Part shown: piece by piece, positions 54,249 to 64,000 of the stretch | Layout: each line of letters starts with the position of its first letter | Numbering within the stretch: the stretch's first letter is position 1 | Notes under the pieces: generated by a model | Told to the model about the DNA's origin: nothing | The model's input: only the letters and a program-made list of their open reading frames with translations | Database searches by the model: none | Translations under genes and position numbers: made by a program | DNA from: Dactylorhiza incarnata | Taxonomy: Eukaryota > Streptophyta > Magnoliopsida > Asparagales > Orchidaceae | Reading direction: 5' to 3' | Length of the DNA stretch: 64,000 bases | NCBI GenBank assembly: GCA_033032865.1 | Contig: JAWHQI010000730.1 | Location: 62,001-126,000 of the forward strand

Positions 54249-56125
54249 CTAGTCTGCCGACTTTTTCTGCTTCTTGACAGGCGGACTTGAGGTCAGGCCT
54301 TCGATGTCAATCTCCGGCGAATAGCCTTCGCTGAACGAAGAAGAATCCGACGAACCGCTGGAACTTGATCGCCCGGTCCTACTGGCGGAGCCGGTGGTCC
54401 CAGAGGACAGGTCATCTTCATCGTCCTCATCAGCGTCACCGGCTTCACTGTCCGCGTCGACCTCATCAGCGGCTTCACCGCTTCCATCGCCTCCTTGATG
54501 AAGCACGACCTCTCTGCCCGCGACGGCCTCAGCCTCCTCGCCCACCTTGGTCTTCCCTTTGCGCCTTCGGCTGATTTCATCGAGTTGAGTCTTCAAGGTG
54601 GGGAAGAGGTCGGAGAAGGTGGTACCCTCGAACCCTTCGCTCAGACCGCCCCGGTCTTCCATAAGACCCAGGGCCTTGTTGATTCCTTGGGCCACGTGAG
54701 GCAGCACCTCGTCTTGGAAGGCCGGGTTAGTTATCTCATATTGTTTCTGCAGGAAAGAAAGGAAAAACGAGTTAGGTCGCTCGAGCTAAGCAAAAGGGGC
54801 CGCGGCATTTGTTTGTCGAAACTCACCGCCACGACTTCTTGAAGCCGCGCGGTCTCCTCTCGAAGCCGCGTGATCTCCGCGGCCTGCCCCTCGAACTTCT
54901 TCTCCAGGTGTTCTTGGACGGAAACCAGCCGCTTGAATGACAAGGCCATAAAGTGGTTGGCCGCAAATCCCCATGCACCGGCCTGAGCCGCTAACCGGGG
55001 GAGCTCTTCCTCGGGAGTATTCCTCAGCCTCTTCAAAGTCTTTCGACCATATAAGGCAGCCCCGGCGGCTAGGGCGTGGCGGTCAATCTTTTCACTCCCC
55101 CACGGAGGGAGCGCGGTGGATACCCGGATCCGACTTCCATCCCTGTGCCAAAGGACGGTCGGGTTGCCCTGCAGGTCGGGCGGGTTCCCACTTGAGCGAA
55201 GGATCTCGTAGTCGTCAGAAGAGGTCGGGCCCTCTTCCTCCGAAGATGGCGACCTCTTTCGCCGCTGCCTCTTCTCCCTCTGGGTTAAAACTGGGACGGC
55301 CGGCGTGACCGGCTTGTTCGCTGGAACGATATGGGCGGCTGCAAAATAAAACCAAGAGTATAAGTAAAGAAGGCCGCGCGGTCATATAAAGGCGGTCTAG
55401 AAAAACTTACTATGTTCGGGGAGAATGTTCTCAAGCTCCGAGAAAAGCGGGATGTAGTGGTTGATATCAAGCCGCTCCTTCTCAAGGAACGCGAAGGTGT
55501 CCGCCTCGATCTTGCCGACCTGGGGGATCTGGAAAACTTCTTCCCCCCGGACTTGCGGGTTGGTCTGCAACAGGCCGAAGTTGCCTTCGAGCATTACAAA
55601 CCGCTCCGACCAGTCGGAGACTTTGTTCGCAAGATTGACAATCTTCAGCCCGTGGCAGCCGAAGTAAAGGTGCCCCCTGTAAGTTGAAGTCCCCGAGTCG
55701 GAGACCGCCCGCACTGAGAAGAACTTTCTGAACAGGTCGAGGGAGAACCGGATCCTCTCGAACCGCAGGTACGAGATGAAACTATATATTGAGGCGATGG
55801 AGTTCGGCGGAAGCTGACCGGGCACAACCCCATAGTGGTCGAAAATGGCTATGACTTCAAGCGGCAGTGGAAACTTGAAGCCATACTCGAAGTGGTCAAC
55901 TGGGATGGCGATCTGGTGCGGACTGGAAGAGTTAATCCGCTCGTCGCGCAAAGGAAGCCGCGCGAGCAGATTACTCCCTACCATGTATCTAGCAATAAAG
56001 TCATCCAGTTCGTTCTGAGTAAGACGGCATTCCGGGTGGTCCGCCGAATGGAATGCCAAGGCCGCGTCAGCTCGGACGGCCTTAACTTTAACAGGTCGCT
56101 GCGACTTGTTCTTGGATCGCGCCAT
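54249..56125 (-). CDS. Element E antisense gene 2 (three exons, gypsy-type transposon domain)
   Basis: Exons 56125-55411, 55338-54827 and 54746-54249 (715, 512 and 498 nt), 574 residues. Introns are 72 and 80 bp with GTAAG and GTGAGT donors and TGCAG acceptors. The start MARSKNKSQRPVKVKAV and the Transposase_28-like blocks match B and D. A coiled coil follows in exon 2 (HLEKKFEGQAAEITRLREET), then an acidic/serine tail and a lysine-rich end. TATA-like TATAAG (minus) lies at 56163-56168. Together with gene 1 it fills the 4.2 kb before the 3' LTR. Its product probably enters the nucleus, judging by the basic clusters; its activity is unknown. Confidence 0.86.
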
Positions 56126-56479
56126 CTGGAAATCGTGAGAATGACTTCGGCAAAATTCTATACTTATAGATTTCTATGATCTGTGAATAGTAAAATCACG
56201 ACACGGTTATACATTCTGACCGCGCGGTCAATGACCTATATGGTTAGATTCACCAGGAAAATGAAAGAAGCAAAGGCATCCAGAAAAAACAGAAGCATAC
56301 ATCACAGTTCGACCGACCAGAAAACAGTTCGAATGAAACATAAGATTTAAACAAGGCATAAAATACAGCGGTTAACATAGGAGACCGCTCGGATTGTTCA
56401 AATAAAAGACAAGAATAAAGAGGAATATTGTCCAAATCAACAAGCCACATTCACAATACAAGTTATGTTCAAATATTAA

Positions 56480-58340
56480 TCACGATTGACGGCGCTCTGG
56501 GGAAGCATCCTCTCTATGAAGTCGCGCGACCTGGTCACTGGTCGTATTCAAGAGAGAATAAATTTGGCTTGTATGATAATGAAGGTGGTTGATTGTGCAA
56601 TGAAGCCGCCCGGCATCCCTTTCGACCCGCGTAGCGGCAATCATACGGGGGACCGCAGCGGCCTCGTCAATCATTGGATCAGCCGCCCGGACTGAAGGAG
56701 GATTTGAGCTCGCTCCAATAGTCGGGCGGCTAACAGTTACCACCCCATCATTCACATTTCGCCGACCAGCGGCGACTTCTCTGGTTAAGCGCAGGAATTT
56801 ATCCTGGTAATATTTTGAGTCACTCTCAAACTTGGCAGAGGCTTTTTTCTCCTTCTCCAGTTGGACGGTTAGAGCAGTCCGCGTAGCCACCACCGCTGCT
56901 CGCGCGGCCTCAAGCTGAGTCTCCAGGATTTTCACTTTCTCTGTGCTGGACCTCCTGTCGATCTCCGATTGCGCCAGAGCGGTCCGAGTGGCGGCCTCCC
57001 GGTCCTCTACCTCCTTCAAGCTGGCCCTCAAGTTGATCAGATCTGCCTCAAGGCGATCAAACAGATGCGGTCTTTCCGGCAAGGATGTCGCACAGGTTGA
57101 GATCGGGGGTGCTAGCTGAGGCAGACTGGCCTCAAGGTCGCCCGGCTTCACAATCTGATCGCTGCTATCTGCAAAAAACCGCGCGGTCATAAAAAATAAA
57201 AGCAAAGAGGCTCAGCGGCGGGTTCACTAATTTATTATGGCGAGGCCGCGGAATGAAAAAGCGGACAGCTTTGTAGTCCGTAGAATCCTTACCTGCCGCA
57301 AGAGGATCAGGCCGCGACGGCTTGTTCAAGGCCTGTTCCGCCCTTTCCTTCTTCACCTTCATGATCTCTTTCCCGGTCATTGCTGGGGGTACCTCCTCCC
57401 GCGCTCGCTGAACCTCTTCAAGTTCCCTCGCTTTCTTTTCGACCTCCAAGACAGTCCGGGCGGCGGCCTCTCGCTCTTCGGCCTCCATCCGAACGGTCTC
57501 TTCAGACCGGGCTGTGTCATCAGTAGCAGGAGCGTTTTTGTCAGAGGCGGTCGGGCTGGCAAGAAACTGGTCTCGCTTCACCAGCTCATCCATGTCTTTG
57601 AAGATCCCATTGAAGGATATACTGCTCGCCGGGTCCGGGGGCAGTTCGCCCGTCTTCACGTCAGGAGTGGCCGGCGATTCGTTTGACTTGCTGGGTGGGG
57701 GAGTCGCAAGACCTAGCTCCTCTTTCAGCCGCGAATTGGTCTGAAGGAGGGATTCGGTCGGTTTCTTGAGGGCCGCCCTTTCCTTAGCGGCCAGCCTCTT
57801 GACTTTCTTGGTTATCCGCTCGGTAACAGACCCGGTCTTCTTCCTTTTTCTCTCTCTCTTACTCGGCGCTGGGCCAAGTTCTTTCGAGGGGCTGGGGTAG
57901 TCATCCACGGACAAAGGGGTGTTCTGTTCGCCCGTCCTTGGGGAGGTAACCGCCTCCTTCTCTAGATCTCGGACGAGCAAATGAGGGTTCCCGGATGGTG
58001 TGATTTCCACACCAAACGAGTCATTCTCTCCGGCCTTCTTCGAAGGGCTTTCTGGAGCAACTTCTTCAGGAGGAGCGGTCTCCTCTTTATTCGGCGGACT
58101 GGCGGTCTCCAAACTGTTCGCCACGGGCTCTGCAGGAGTCTTAGGTGTCGTTAAGTCCACAACCGGCTTGGAGCTGCCCGTTGCGGCCTTCTCGACCTGT
58201 TTTCTCTTTTTCCGGTCTTTCCGGTCTTGCTTTTCCCTCGCCTTATCCAATTTTTCCGGCGATTCGCTCCTCTTGTTTTCCGCCCTCTTCTGGTCCCCAC
58301 TGGGATCCACGCGGTCTAGCACGGCGTCCAGGAAATCCAT
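56480..58340 (-). CDS. Element E antisense gene 1 (two exons, basic and coiled-coil protein)
   Basis: Exon 1 58340-57293 and exon 2 57168-56480, 578 residues; intron 124 bp (GTAAGG to TTTTTTGCAG), shorter than the 279-300 bp in A, B and D. It starts MDFLDAVLDRVDPSGDQK. Basic segments (KDRKKRKQVEKAA, KRERKRKKTGSVTERITKK) precede the conserved NSRLKEELGLATPP block; exon 2 is coiled coil with the conserved end DQVARLHREDASPERRQS. The ATG is about 100 bp below a TATA-like box at 58437-58444. The gap to gene 2 (56126-56479) holds the gene 2 promoter and gene 1 tail. No named domain is recognised. Confidence 0.83.
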
Positions 58341-58508
58341 TACTGAAGAATTGCCGGTCTTAAAAAATCTAACCGCAGCTGGCGAGTAATACCCCGAGAT
58401 TTCGCAGAAAAACTCCACAGAATGAATTCTCTGGCTCTCTTATAGGATTCAAGGCAGGTCGGATGCGGTCTCCCGGTCAAAGCTAATATTTTCGAAATCC
58501 TCTTGAGA

Positions 58509-58529
58509 TTTGAAAATATGCGGGGATTA
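58509..58529 (+). promoter_or_regulatory. Element E polypurine tract candidate
   Basis: TTTGAAAATATGCGGGGATTA immediately precedes the 3' LTR. The same stretch precedes the 3' LTRs of B, D and, slightly changed, A. It is less purine-rich than usual, so the exact priming site is uncertain. Confidence 0.55.
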
Positions 58530-59366
58530 TGTTTGCCCGGAAAACCGCTTCTCGGTTTGAACCATTATCAGACCGCTCGAACTCTTGAGCCAAGCCGCTG
58601 GGTCCTGGAATCGGCGGTTCCCCGTTCAAGAAGGGCCAGGCCGGGCGGCCTGGTGTCATTTCCAGGATCACCCCCGAAGAGATAAGATCGTCAAAGAGCC
58701 AAGGCAGGAAGTTCATCCGCGGTCTCAGCAAGGAGGCCGCGCGGGTTGTCCCATAGGAACTCGAAGTTCCAGCCCCGAAGAACAGGTCGGGGTTCCAGAT
58801 CGAAGGCTATCCAAGTTACCTCTTGAAGATCGGCTGAGTCATGACCAGAGGGCAGACCGCGACCTCAATCTCCAAACCGCGCGGTCTGCATTATTGACTT
58901 GGTCCCGGCGTCCTCAGCCGCAAGCAAGACAGATCGGGAAGGCAGGCCGTCAGATCGCGCGGCCTCTTTTCTTTCTCTTCTTTGTGTATCCCGTCACCGC
59001 CTGCCCGTTTCTCCTGTACCCGGGCAGGAGGTTATTTTATCCCTGCCCGATCGGGCAGGCCCCCAAGCCTATAAATAGGGGGCGGCACTGTTCCCAAGAC
59101 GCGCACACTCGAATCCAAGAGCTCGCTTGTCTGAGCTCCGGTCTCGAGTTTCAGGTCTCGCGAACTGCTGACCGGCCGGCTTCTGCTCTTTCACATTTGT
59201 AACCGCTACTTTTCAATAAAAGGAAAGCCCGTCGCAGGAGTGGCATTTGCCGCGACGGGCGAAGTCTGGCCTCGACCGCTGCTAGCGGTCTGAATTCTTC
59301 AACTAAGTAGTAACTGATAGTCCGCAACCCTCGTTTTCCTTCGGAGGCGCACTTTTGAATCGAACA
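58530..59366 (+). repeat. Element E 3' LTR
   Basis: 837 bp, apparently identical to 45762-46598: TATA 59070-59077, AATAAA 59215-59220, hairpin 59227-59260. It ends at GAATCGAACA, followed by ACGCG. Confidence 0.97.
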
Positions 59367-59398
59367 ACGCGGTCTAACACGGTGTCTAGGAAGTCCAT
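59367..59398 (-). CDS. Element B antisense gene 1, first 32 coding bases of exon 1
   Basis: ATG at 59398 encodes MDFLDTVLDR and ends in the ACGCG duplication made by E. The exon resumes at 45756. Sequence from 59399 to 59588 holds the gene 1 5' untranslated region, a TATA-like box at 59508-59513 and B's polypurine tract. Confidence 0.85.
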
Positions 59399-59588
59399 TA
59401 TTGAAGAATTGTCGGTCTTAAGAATTCTAACCGCAACTGGCGAGTAATATCCCGTGATTTCAGAAAAAAAACTCTGCAGAATGAACTCTCTGGCCCTCTT
59501 ATAGAATTCAGGACAGGTCGGGTGCGGTCTCCCGGCTAAAGCTAATATTTTCGAAATTCTCTTGAGATTTGAAAATATGCGGGGATTA

Positions 59589-60420
59589 TGTTTACCCAGA
59601 AAACCGCTTCTCGGGTTGGACCATTCTCGGACCGGGCGAACTATAGTGTCAGGCCGCTAGTTTCAGGATCAGCGGCTCTCAGTTCAAGGTAAACCAGGCC
59701 AGGTGGTCTGACGTCATTTTTGGACCGCCCCCAAGGGTGAAGATCGTCAAGGGCCAAGGCAAGAAGGCTATCCGCGGTCTCAGTTAGGAGACCGCGCGGG
59801 TTGTTCCATAGAAACTCGAGGTTCAAGCCCAGAGAACAAGCCGCGGTTTCAGATCAGAGACTATCCGGGTTGCCTCGTGAAGATCCACCAAGCCATGTCC
59901 AGAAGGCAGACCGCGGTCTCAAGCCAGAGGCCGCTCGGTCTTCATCATTGATTTGGTCCCGGTATCTTCAGCCTCAGGTCAGACGGGTCGGAAGAGCAAG
60001 CCGCCAAGCCGCGCGGCCTCTTTCTTTTTCATCTTTGTGCATCCCGTCACCGCCTGCCCGTTTCTCCTGTACCCAGGCAGGTGGTTATTCTATCCATGCC
60101 CATTCGGGCAGGCCCCCAAGCCTATAAATAGGGGGCGGCACTGTTCACAAGACACGCATACTCGAATCCAAGAGCTCGCTTGTTTGAGCTGCGATCTCGA
60201 GTTTCCCGTCTTGCGAGCTGTTTGACCGGCCGGCTTCTACTTTCCTGCACTTGTAACCGCTACTTTTTAATCAAAGGAAAGCCCATCGCAGGAGTGGCAT
60301 TTGCCGCGGAGGGAGAAGTCTGGCCTCGACCGCTGCTAGCGGTCTGAATTCCCTAACCAAATAGTAACCGATAATCCGCAACCCTCGATTTTCTTCGGAG
60401 GCGCACTTTTGAATTGAACA
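59589..60420 (+). repeat. Element B 3' LTR
   Basis: 832 bp, same length as 7806-8637 and much closer to it than to the E or D LTRs. TATA at 60123-60130. The R-region hairpin has two mispairs here (GCCCATCGC/GCGGAGGGA). It ends GAATTGAACA, then ACGTC. Confidence 0.93.
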
Positions 60421-62139
60421 ACGTCGACCTTCATCAACAGCATTAAGGGGACGTCGGCTTCCGCCGACCTCCCTCGACAAATGGAGATATTTATCTCGGT
60501 AATAGGCGCAGTCCGCTTCAAGCTTCTGAATCTCCTTCTTTCCGCGATCAACCCGGGTGGTCAGTGCTGCCACTTGATCCTGCTGCGCTTTCTCCTTTTC
60601 TCGACGCTCTCTCCGCTCGGCCTCCAGCACAGCCCGGCTCTCCTTCCTCTCAGCCTCAAGTTCCGCCCGTAGTGCAATCTTTTCCTCCTGAGCGGTCTTC
60701 TCCCGCTCCTCAAGGGCCCTCAGCTGTTTTGAAAGGGCTTCAAGATTCCTTTGAAGACGGCCCATCTCATCCTCAATCCGAGTATCCGGTACAACCAGGG
60801 ATCCTGGCAAAGGTGGATCGAGAGGGGGAAGATAGGTCACCAGTTCGCCCGGCTTCGGAATAGAGTCACGATCATCTGCAATAAGAAAAAATAGTCAAAG
60901 AGTGTTCAAAAGGAGATCGCTCTCTTCGAATCTTCCTCGCTTACAAGCCGCAGTGGTTTGGGTTGAATTCGGGCGGACAGGTCGCCTTGCTTGCTCGGTA
61001 TCAAACTTTCGGCGTTGTTCTCTCCACGATCTCTTGCTTTGCCTCCGCTTAGCAGCAGAAAATTGAGCAGCGGAGGGAAAGAAGCTGGGCGACGAGTTCA
61101 ACAACGAAGCGCGCGACTTGTTTCGAGGCCGCGACTTGAAAAAATGAACGGGGTGATAATCCGCTCCCTTTTTACCTTGCAACAGAAGATTGGGCGGCGG
61201 CGGTGGCGGCCTGGTAAGTTGATCTCTTACTCGCTCCGCCTTCACCTGCATAAGTCGAAGACCGGTCATCACTGTATCTTCGGGAGCCGGTACAGTTTTT
61301 TCGGTTCTGGTCGCAACCTTAGGGAGGACGGCCTCCTTAATGCTGGTCGCATCCTCAGATAGGGCGGCTCCTTTCTCTCATGGTGGGTTGGCAGCCTGCA
61401 GTTCGGAAGAAGTTCTCAGCTGATCATCCTGCTTCTGAAGAGAATCAAAATCCTTGAGGAGGTCACTTACGGAAATGCTATGGGCATCAACGGGAGCCTG
61501 ATCGTTCGACTTGGGGGAGGGAGTAATCAAGCCCTCCGAGACTTCCTTCTCGCGCGACTTGACTTGCAGGCTGTCCGCTCTCGGTTTCCCGGGCGCTGCC
61601 TTGTTCTTGGCTTTTAGCCTCTTCATTTTCTTCAGCAGCCTGTCCGCCGCGGACTCCTCTTTCTTCCTCTTTTTTGACTATAGAATGGTTGGTTTTTTCG
61701 GACTATCCTCGATTTTAACTACTGAAGCTTGCTGGTCGCTCGGCTTGGGGGAGTCAACTGCCTCTCCCCCTTCGTCTCTTATTTTTAGATGGAAAATCCC
61801 GGATGGGGTGACCTCCACTTTGAAAGACTCATCCCCATCACCCTTCGGGGTAACGGTCTCCAAGTCTGCCTTATCCGGCGGAGGAGGCGAATTGATTCCT
61901 TTGTCAGAAAAGGTTGGGGGATCAGCTGGGGGTGGGTTCGGACAACTCGCCTCCTTTTTAGCCGACAAGTCGACTGTCAGCTCGGGAGGCGGGTCGGTCG
62001 GCCTACTCGTAGAAGCGATCGTCACTGTGTTATCAGGCCGCGTCGTCTTCTTCTTCTTCCTCTTATCCTTCGAACGGTCTCTCTCGCGGCTTTTTCCGGG
62101 CTTCTCAAGAACTTCGAGCTGGGCCATTAAATCCACCAT
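60421..62139 (-). pseudogene. Element A antisense gene 1, exon 1 and 5' part of exon 2 (two stops)
   Basis: Exon 1 62139-61176 (964 nt) starts MVDLMAQLEVLEKPGKS; the intron is 61175-60876 (GTAAAA to ATTGCAG); exon 2 begins at 60875 and is cut by B at 60421, continuing at 7800-7537. In-frame stops lie at 61678-61680 (TAG) and 61378-61380 (TGA), with no net frameshift. Exon 1 is basic (RSKDKRKKKKTTR). Exon 2 is a strong coiled coil (ALEEREKTAQEEKIALRAEL) matching the other copies in position. A TATA-like box is at 62237-62243 (minus). Confidence 0.82.
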
Positions 62140-62328
62140 CTTTTTCGGACTGTTCAGCCTGAAAGTCCTAACCGCAATAGGCGAGTAGTGACTCGTGATA
62201 GCAATGGAGTTATGCCAGGATAGAAGCTCCTGGAACATTTATAACAAAAAGGGTGAAATCGGCGCGGTCTCCGGCTAGAACTGATATTTTCGAAATCTTC
62301 TCGGAAATTTAAAAATATGCGGGGATTA

Positions 62329-63239
62329 TGTTTACCCAGAAGACCGCTTTCAATATGATTACTCGCAGACCATGCGGTTTGTGGATCCAAGTCGCCCTGC
62401 TCAGGTTATACAAGGTCCATCAACACCAACTAGCACAGGCCGGGCGGTCTGACATAATTCAGACTGCCTCCAAGTACTAAAGATAATCCAGGCCCAAGTC
62501 CAACAGGACAAGTCGCGGTCTCAAGTCGCAGACCGCGCGGATTGTGCCATAGAGACAAGCCAAGGTTCGAGATCAAAGAACAAGCCGCGGTCTCAAGACG
62601 GAGACCGTTTGGATTGCATCGTCCCCTTGGTCGCGTCATCCTCAGCCTCTGGTCAGACAGGTCGAAAGGGCAAGCCGCCAAGCCGCGCGGCTTCTTTCTT
62701 TCCTTCTGTGTATCCCGTCACCGCCTGCCCGTTTCTCTTGTAACCGGGCAGGCGGTTATTTTATCCCTGCCCGTTCGGGCAGGCCCCCAAGCCTATAAAT
62801 AGGGGGCGGCACTGTTCCCAAGGCACGCACACTCGAATCCAGGAGCTCGCTTGTCTGAGCTGCGGTCTCGAGTTTCCCGTCTTGCGGACTGTCTGACCGG
62901 CCAGCTTCTCTTTTCCTGCACGTGTAACCGTTGTAACCACCTCATTTTGATAAAAGGAAAGCCCGTCACAGGAGTGGCATTCGCCGTGACGGGCGAAGTC
63001 CGGCCTCGACCGCTGCTAGCGGTCTCATTTTCTCCACCTCAATAGTAACCGGCAACCCGCAGCCTCCGATTTCCTTCGGAGGTGCGATTTCGGATTCAAC
63101 AGATCACAGGAGTGGCATTCGCCGTGACGGGCGAAGTCCGGCCTCGACCGCTGCTAGCGGTCTCATTTTCTCCACCTCAATAGTAACCGGCAACCCGCAG
63201 CCTCCGATTTCCTTCGGAGGTGCGATTTCGGATTCAACA
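62329..63239 (+). repeat. Element A 3' LTR with terminal tandem duplication
   Basis: Starts TGTTTACCCAG. TATAAATA is at 62794-62801 with CCTGCCCGTTCGGGCAGG upstream. The stem GCCCGTCAC/GTGACGGGC is at 62961-62994. The normal end GGATTCAACA falls at 63101; 63104-63239 repeats the last ~135 bp and ends with the same GGATTCAACA. The 5' LTR is outside the window, so whether both LTRs carry the duplication is unknown. Confidence 0.88.
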
Positions 63240-64000
63240 GTGTTGTATGGGGTAAAATCAGGCAACCAGATCAAAAGTTATTGCTCTTTAAAATTTGAGT
63301 GTCATTTGGAGCTAAATCTCTCACTTTCACTACAAACCGCATCTAAAATTCTTTCCTTTTGAATTTTATGTGTCATTTGGAGCTAAATCTTGCATTACCA
63401 CTACAACCCACTGTATATTGACCTCTAAACGACCTTGAATGGGTTAAATTCGCTCTCCATTGGATTTTGGGCTTCGATCTCATTACGAAAATGTATTGTG
63501 GGCGAAAATCGGACAACCGGATAAACAGTTATGGATCTTTAAAGCTTAGGTCTCCTTTCGAGCTAAATACATTATTACAAACCCGCTGTATATTGACCAC
63601 TAAACAAACTGGATGGGTAAAATTTGCTCTCCATTGGATGCAGGGCTCCGAGCTATTTCCAAAAAGGTGTTGTGCGTAAAAATCGGACAACCAGATCAAA
63701 AGTTATGGTTGTTACTATTTATGTGTCGAGAGGTGCCCTCGTCACCATTGCAACCCCCTGTATATTGACCACTAAAATGAGCTGGAAGGGTTTAGAATTT
63801 TGCTCCATTGGATGTATGCCTCCGAGCATATTCCGAAAAAGTGATGTGGGCAAAAATCAAACGTACAAATCAAAAGTTATGCCTGTTAGAAGTTTAGGTG
63901 TCATTTGGAGTGAAATTTCACATTACCGCTGCAACGCTCTAAATATTGACAACTAAATGAACTGGAATGGGTAAAACTTGTGCTCCAATGAATGTAGTGC
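63240..64000. repeat. Degenerate ~175-bp tandem repeat (satellite-like) flanking element A
   Basis: CTGTATATTGACC or a close variant recurs at about 63411, 63586, 63758 and 63939 (spacing 175, 172, 181). Other shared blocks are AAAATCGGACAACC, CAAAAGTTATG, GTCATTTGGAGCTAAAT and TGCTCCATTGGATG. A 71-bp partial duplication of GTGTCATTTGGAGCTAAATC (63299, 63370) shortens the first unit. There is no convincing coding region. It runs to the window edge, so copy number is unknown. Confidence 0.75.

Larger units (their letters stand above)
45762..59366 (+). mobile_element. Gypsy/Tat element E, complete and apparently young, nested in B
   Basis: 13,605 bp, LTRs of 837 bp each with no difference seen by eye, TSD ACGCG at 45757-45761 and 59367-59371. 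The gag-pol frame is uninterrupted and both antisense genes are open with good splice sites. It lies 32 coding bases into exon 1 of B's antisense gene 1. It is the best reference copy for the family in this window. Confidence 0.97.
7806..60420 (+). mobile_element. Gypsy/Tat element B, whole span including nested C, D and E
   Basis: Both LTRs are 832 bp and begin TGTTTACCCAGAAAAC, which groups them as one pair. B's own sequence is 7806-17519, 31449-33393, 44547-45761 and 59372-60420, about 13.9 kb, matching a full-length family member. The flanks are ACGCC (7801-7805) and ACGTC (60421-60425), a TSD with one transition. B lies in exon 2 of A's antisense gene 1. D sits in an intron of B's gene 2, C in the intron of B's gene 1, and E in exon 1 of gene 1. 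About 15-20 LTR differences are visible by eye, so B is older than its inserts. Confidence 0.92.
60421..63239 (+). mobile_element. Gypsy/Tat element A, right segment
   Basis: Continues A after the B insertion: the remainder of antisense gene 1, the purine-rich tract, and A's 3' LTR with a terminal duplication. Sequence is more diverged from B, D and E than these are from each other. Confidence 0.92.

Noticed and set aside
58530..60420. Two LTRs almost back to back, resembling a tandem or solo-LTR pair
   Set aside because: They are the 3' LTRs of E and B separated by 222 bp of B. Their LTR partners and TSDs are found elsewhere in the window.
7801..60425. Integration preference for CG-containing targets (TSDs ACGYC, CCGTG, ACGCG, CGTTG)
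   Set aside because: All four contain CG, but the targets are GC-rich and only four sites are available; not enough to claim a preference.

Overview
This window is plant nuclear DNA made almost entirely of nested LTR retrotransposons. I see no host gene. Four elements belong to one Ty3/Gypsy family of the Tat lineage: the polyprotein order is gag, protease, reverse transcriptase, RNase H, a second (archaeal-type) RNase H, integrase. One element is Ty1/Copia with Sirevirus-like features. Spliced introns, TATA/AATAAA signals, Tat and Copia elements and a ~175-bp satellite-like flank point to an angiosperm heterochromatic region; I cannot name the species.

The nesting can be resolved from LTR ends and target-site duplications (TSDs). 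Element A (Gypsy, +) covers 1-7805 and 60421-63239 and continues past the left edge. Element B (Gypsy, +) is inserted in A and spans 7806-60420 (TSD ACGCC/ACGTC, one mismatch). Three elements are inserted in B: D (Gypsy, -) at 17520-31443 (TSD CCGTG), C (Copia, +) at 33394-44541 (TSD CGTTG), and E (Gypsy, +) at 45762-59366 (TSD ACGCG). LTR differences counted by eye follow the nesting order: B about 2 percent, C and D about 1 percent, E none seen. E is complete, with an uninterrupted 1872-residue gag-pol frame. To the right of A (63240-64000) lies a degenerate ~175-bp tandem repeat.

Each Gypsy element is about 13.6-13.9 kb: LTR (~835 bp), gag-pol in one frame, a 3' spacer with three or four hairpin-forming repeats and a ~78-bp tandem array, then two genes on the opposite strand, a purine-rich tract, and the 3' LTR. 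The antisense genes are spliced. Gene 2 has three exons of nearly constant length (exon 1 709-715 nt, exon 2 497-512 nt, exon 3 450-498 nt) and a domain resembling the 'putative gypsy-type transposon' family. Gene 1 has two exons, is basic, and ends in a coiled coil. Each has its own TATA box. The Copia element has its own unrelated antisense gene downstream of pol, with a promoter built like that of its LTR.

The signals most worth attention are: the spliced antisense genes; a bipartite palindrome placed about 7 bp upstream of the TATA box in both the Copia LTR and the Copia antisense gene; a palindromic CCGNNCGG motif dispersed through the Gypsy family and fixed upstream of the LTR TATA box; and RNA hairpins in the Gypsy 3' spacer and LTR whose stems change in a compensatory way. 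Together they suggest, as inference, element-encoded regulators acting on element-specific sites.
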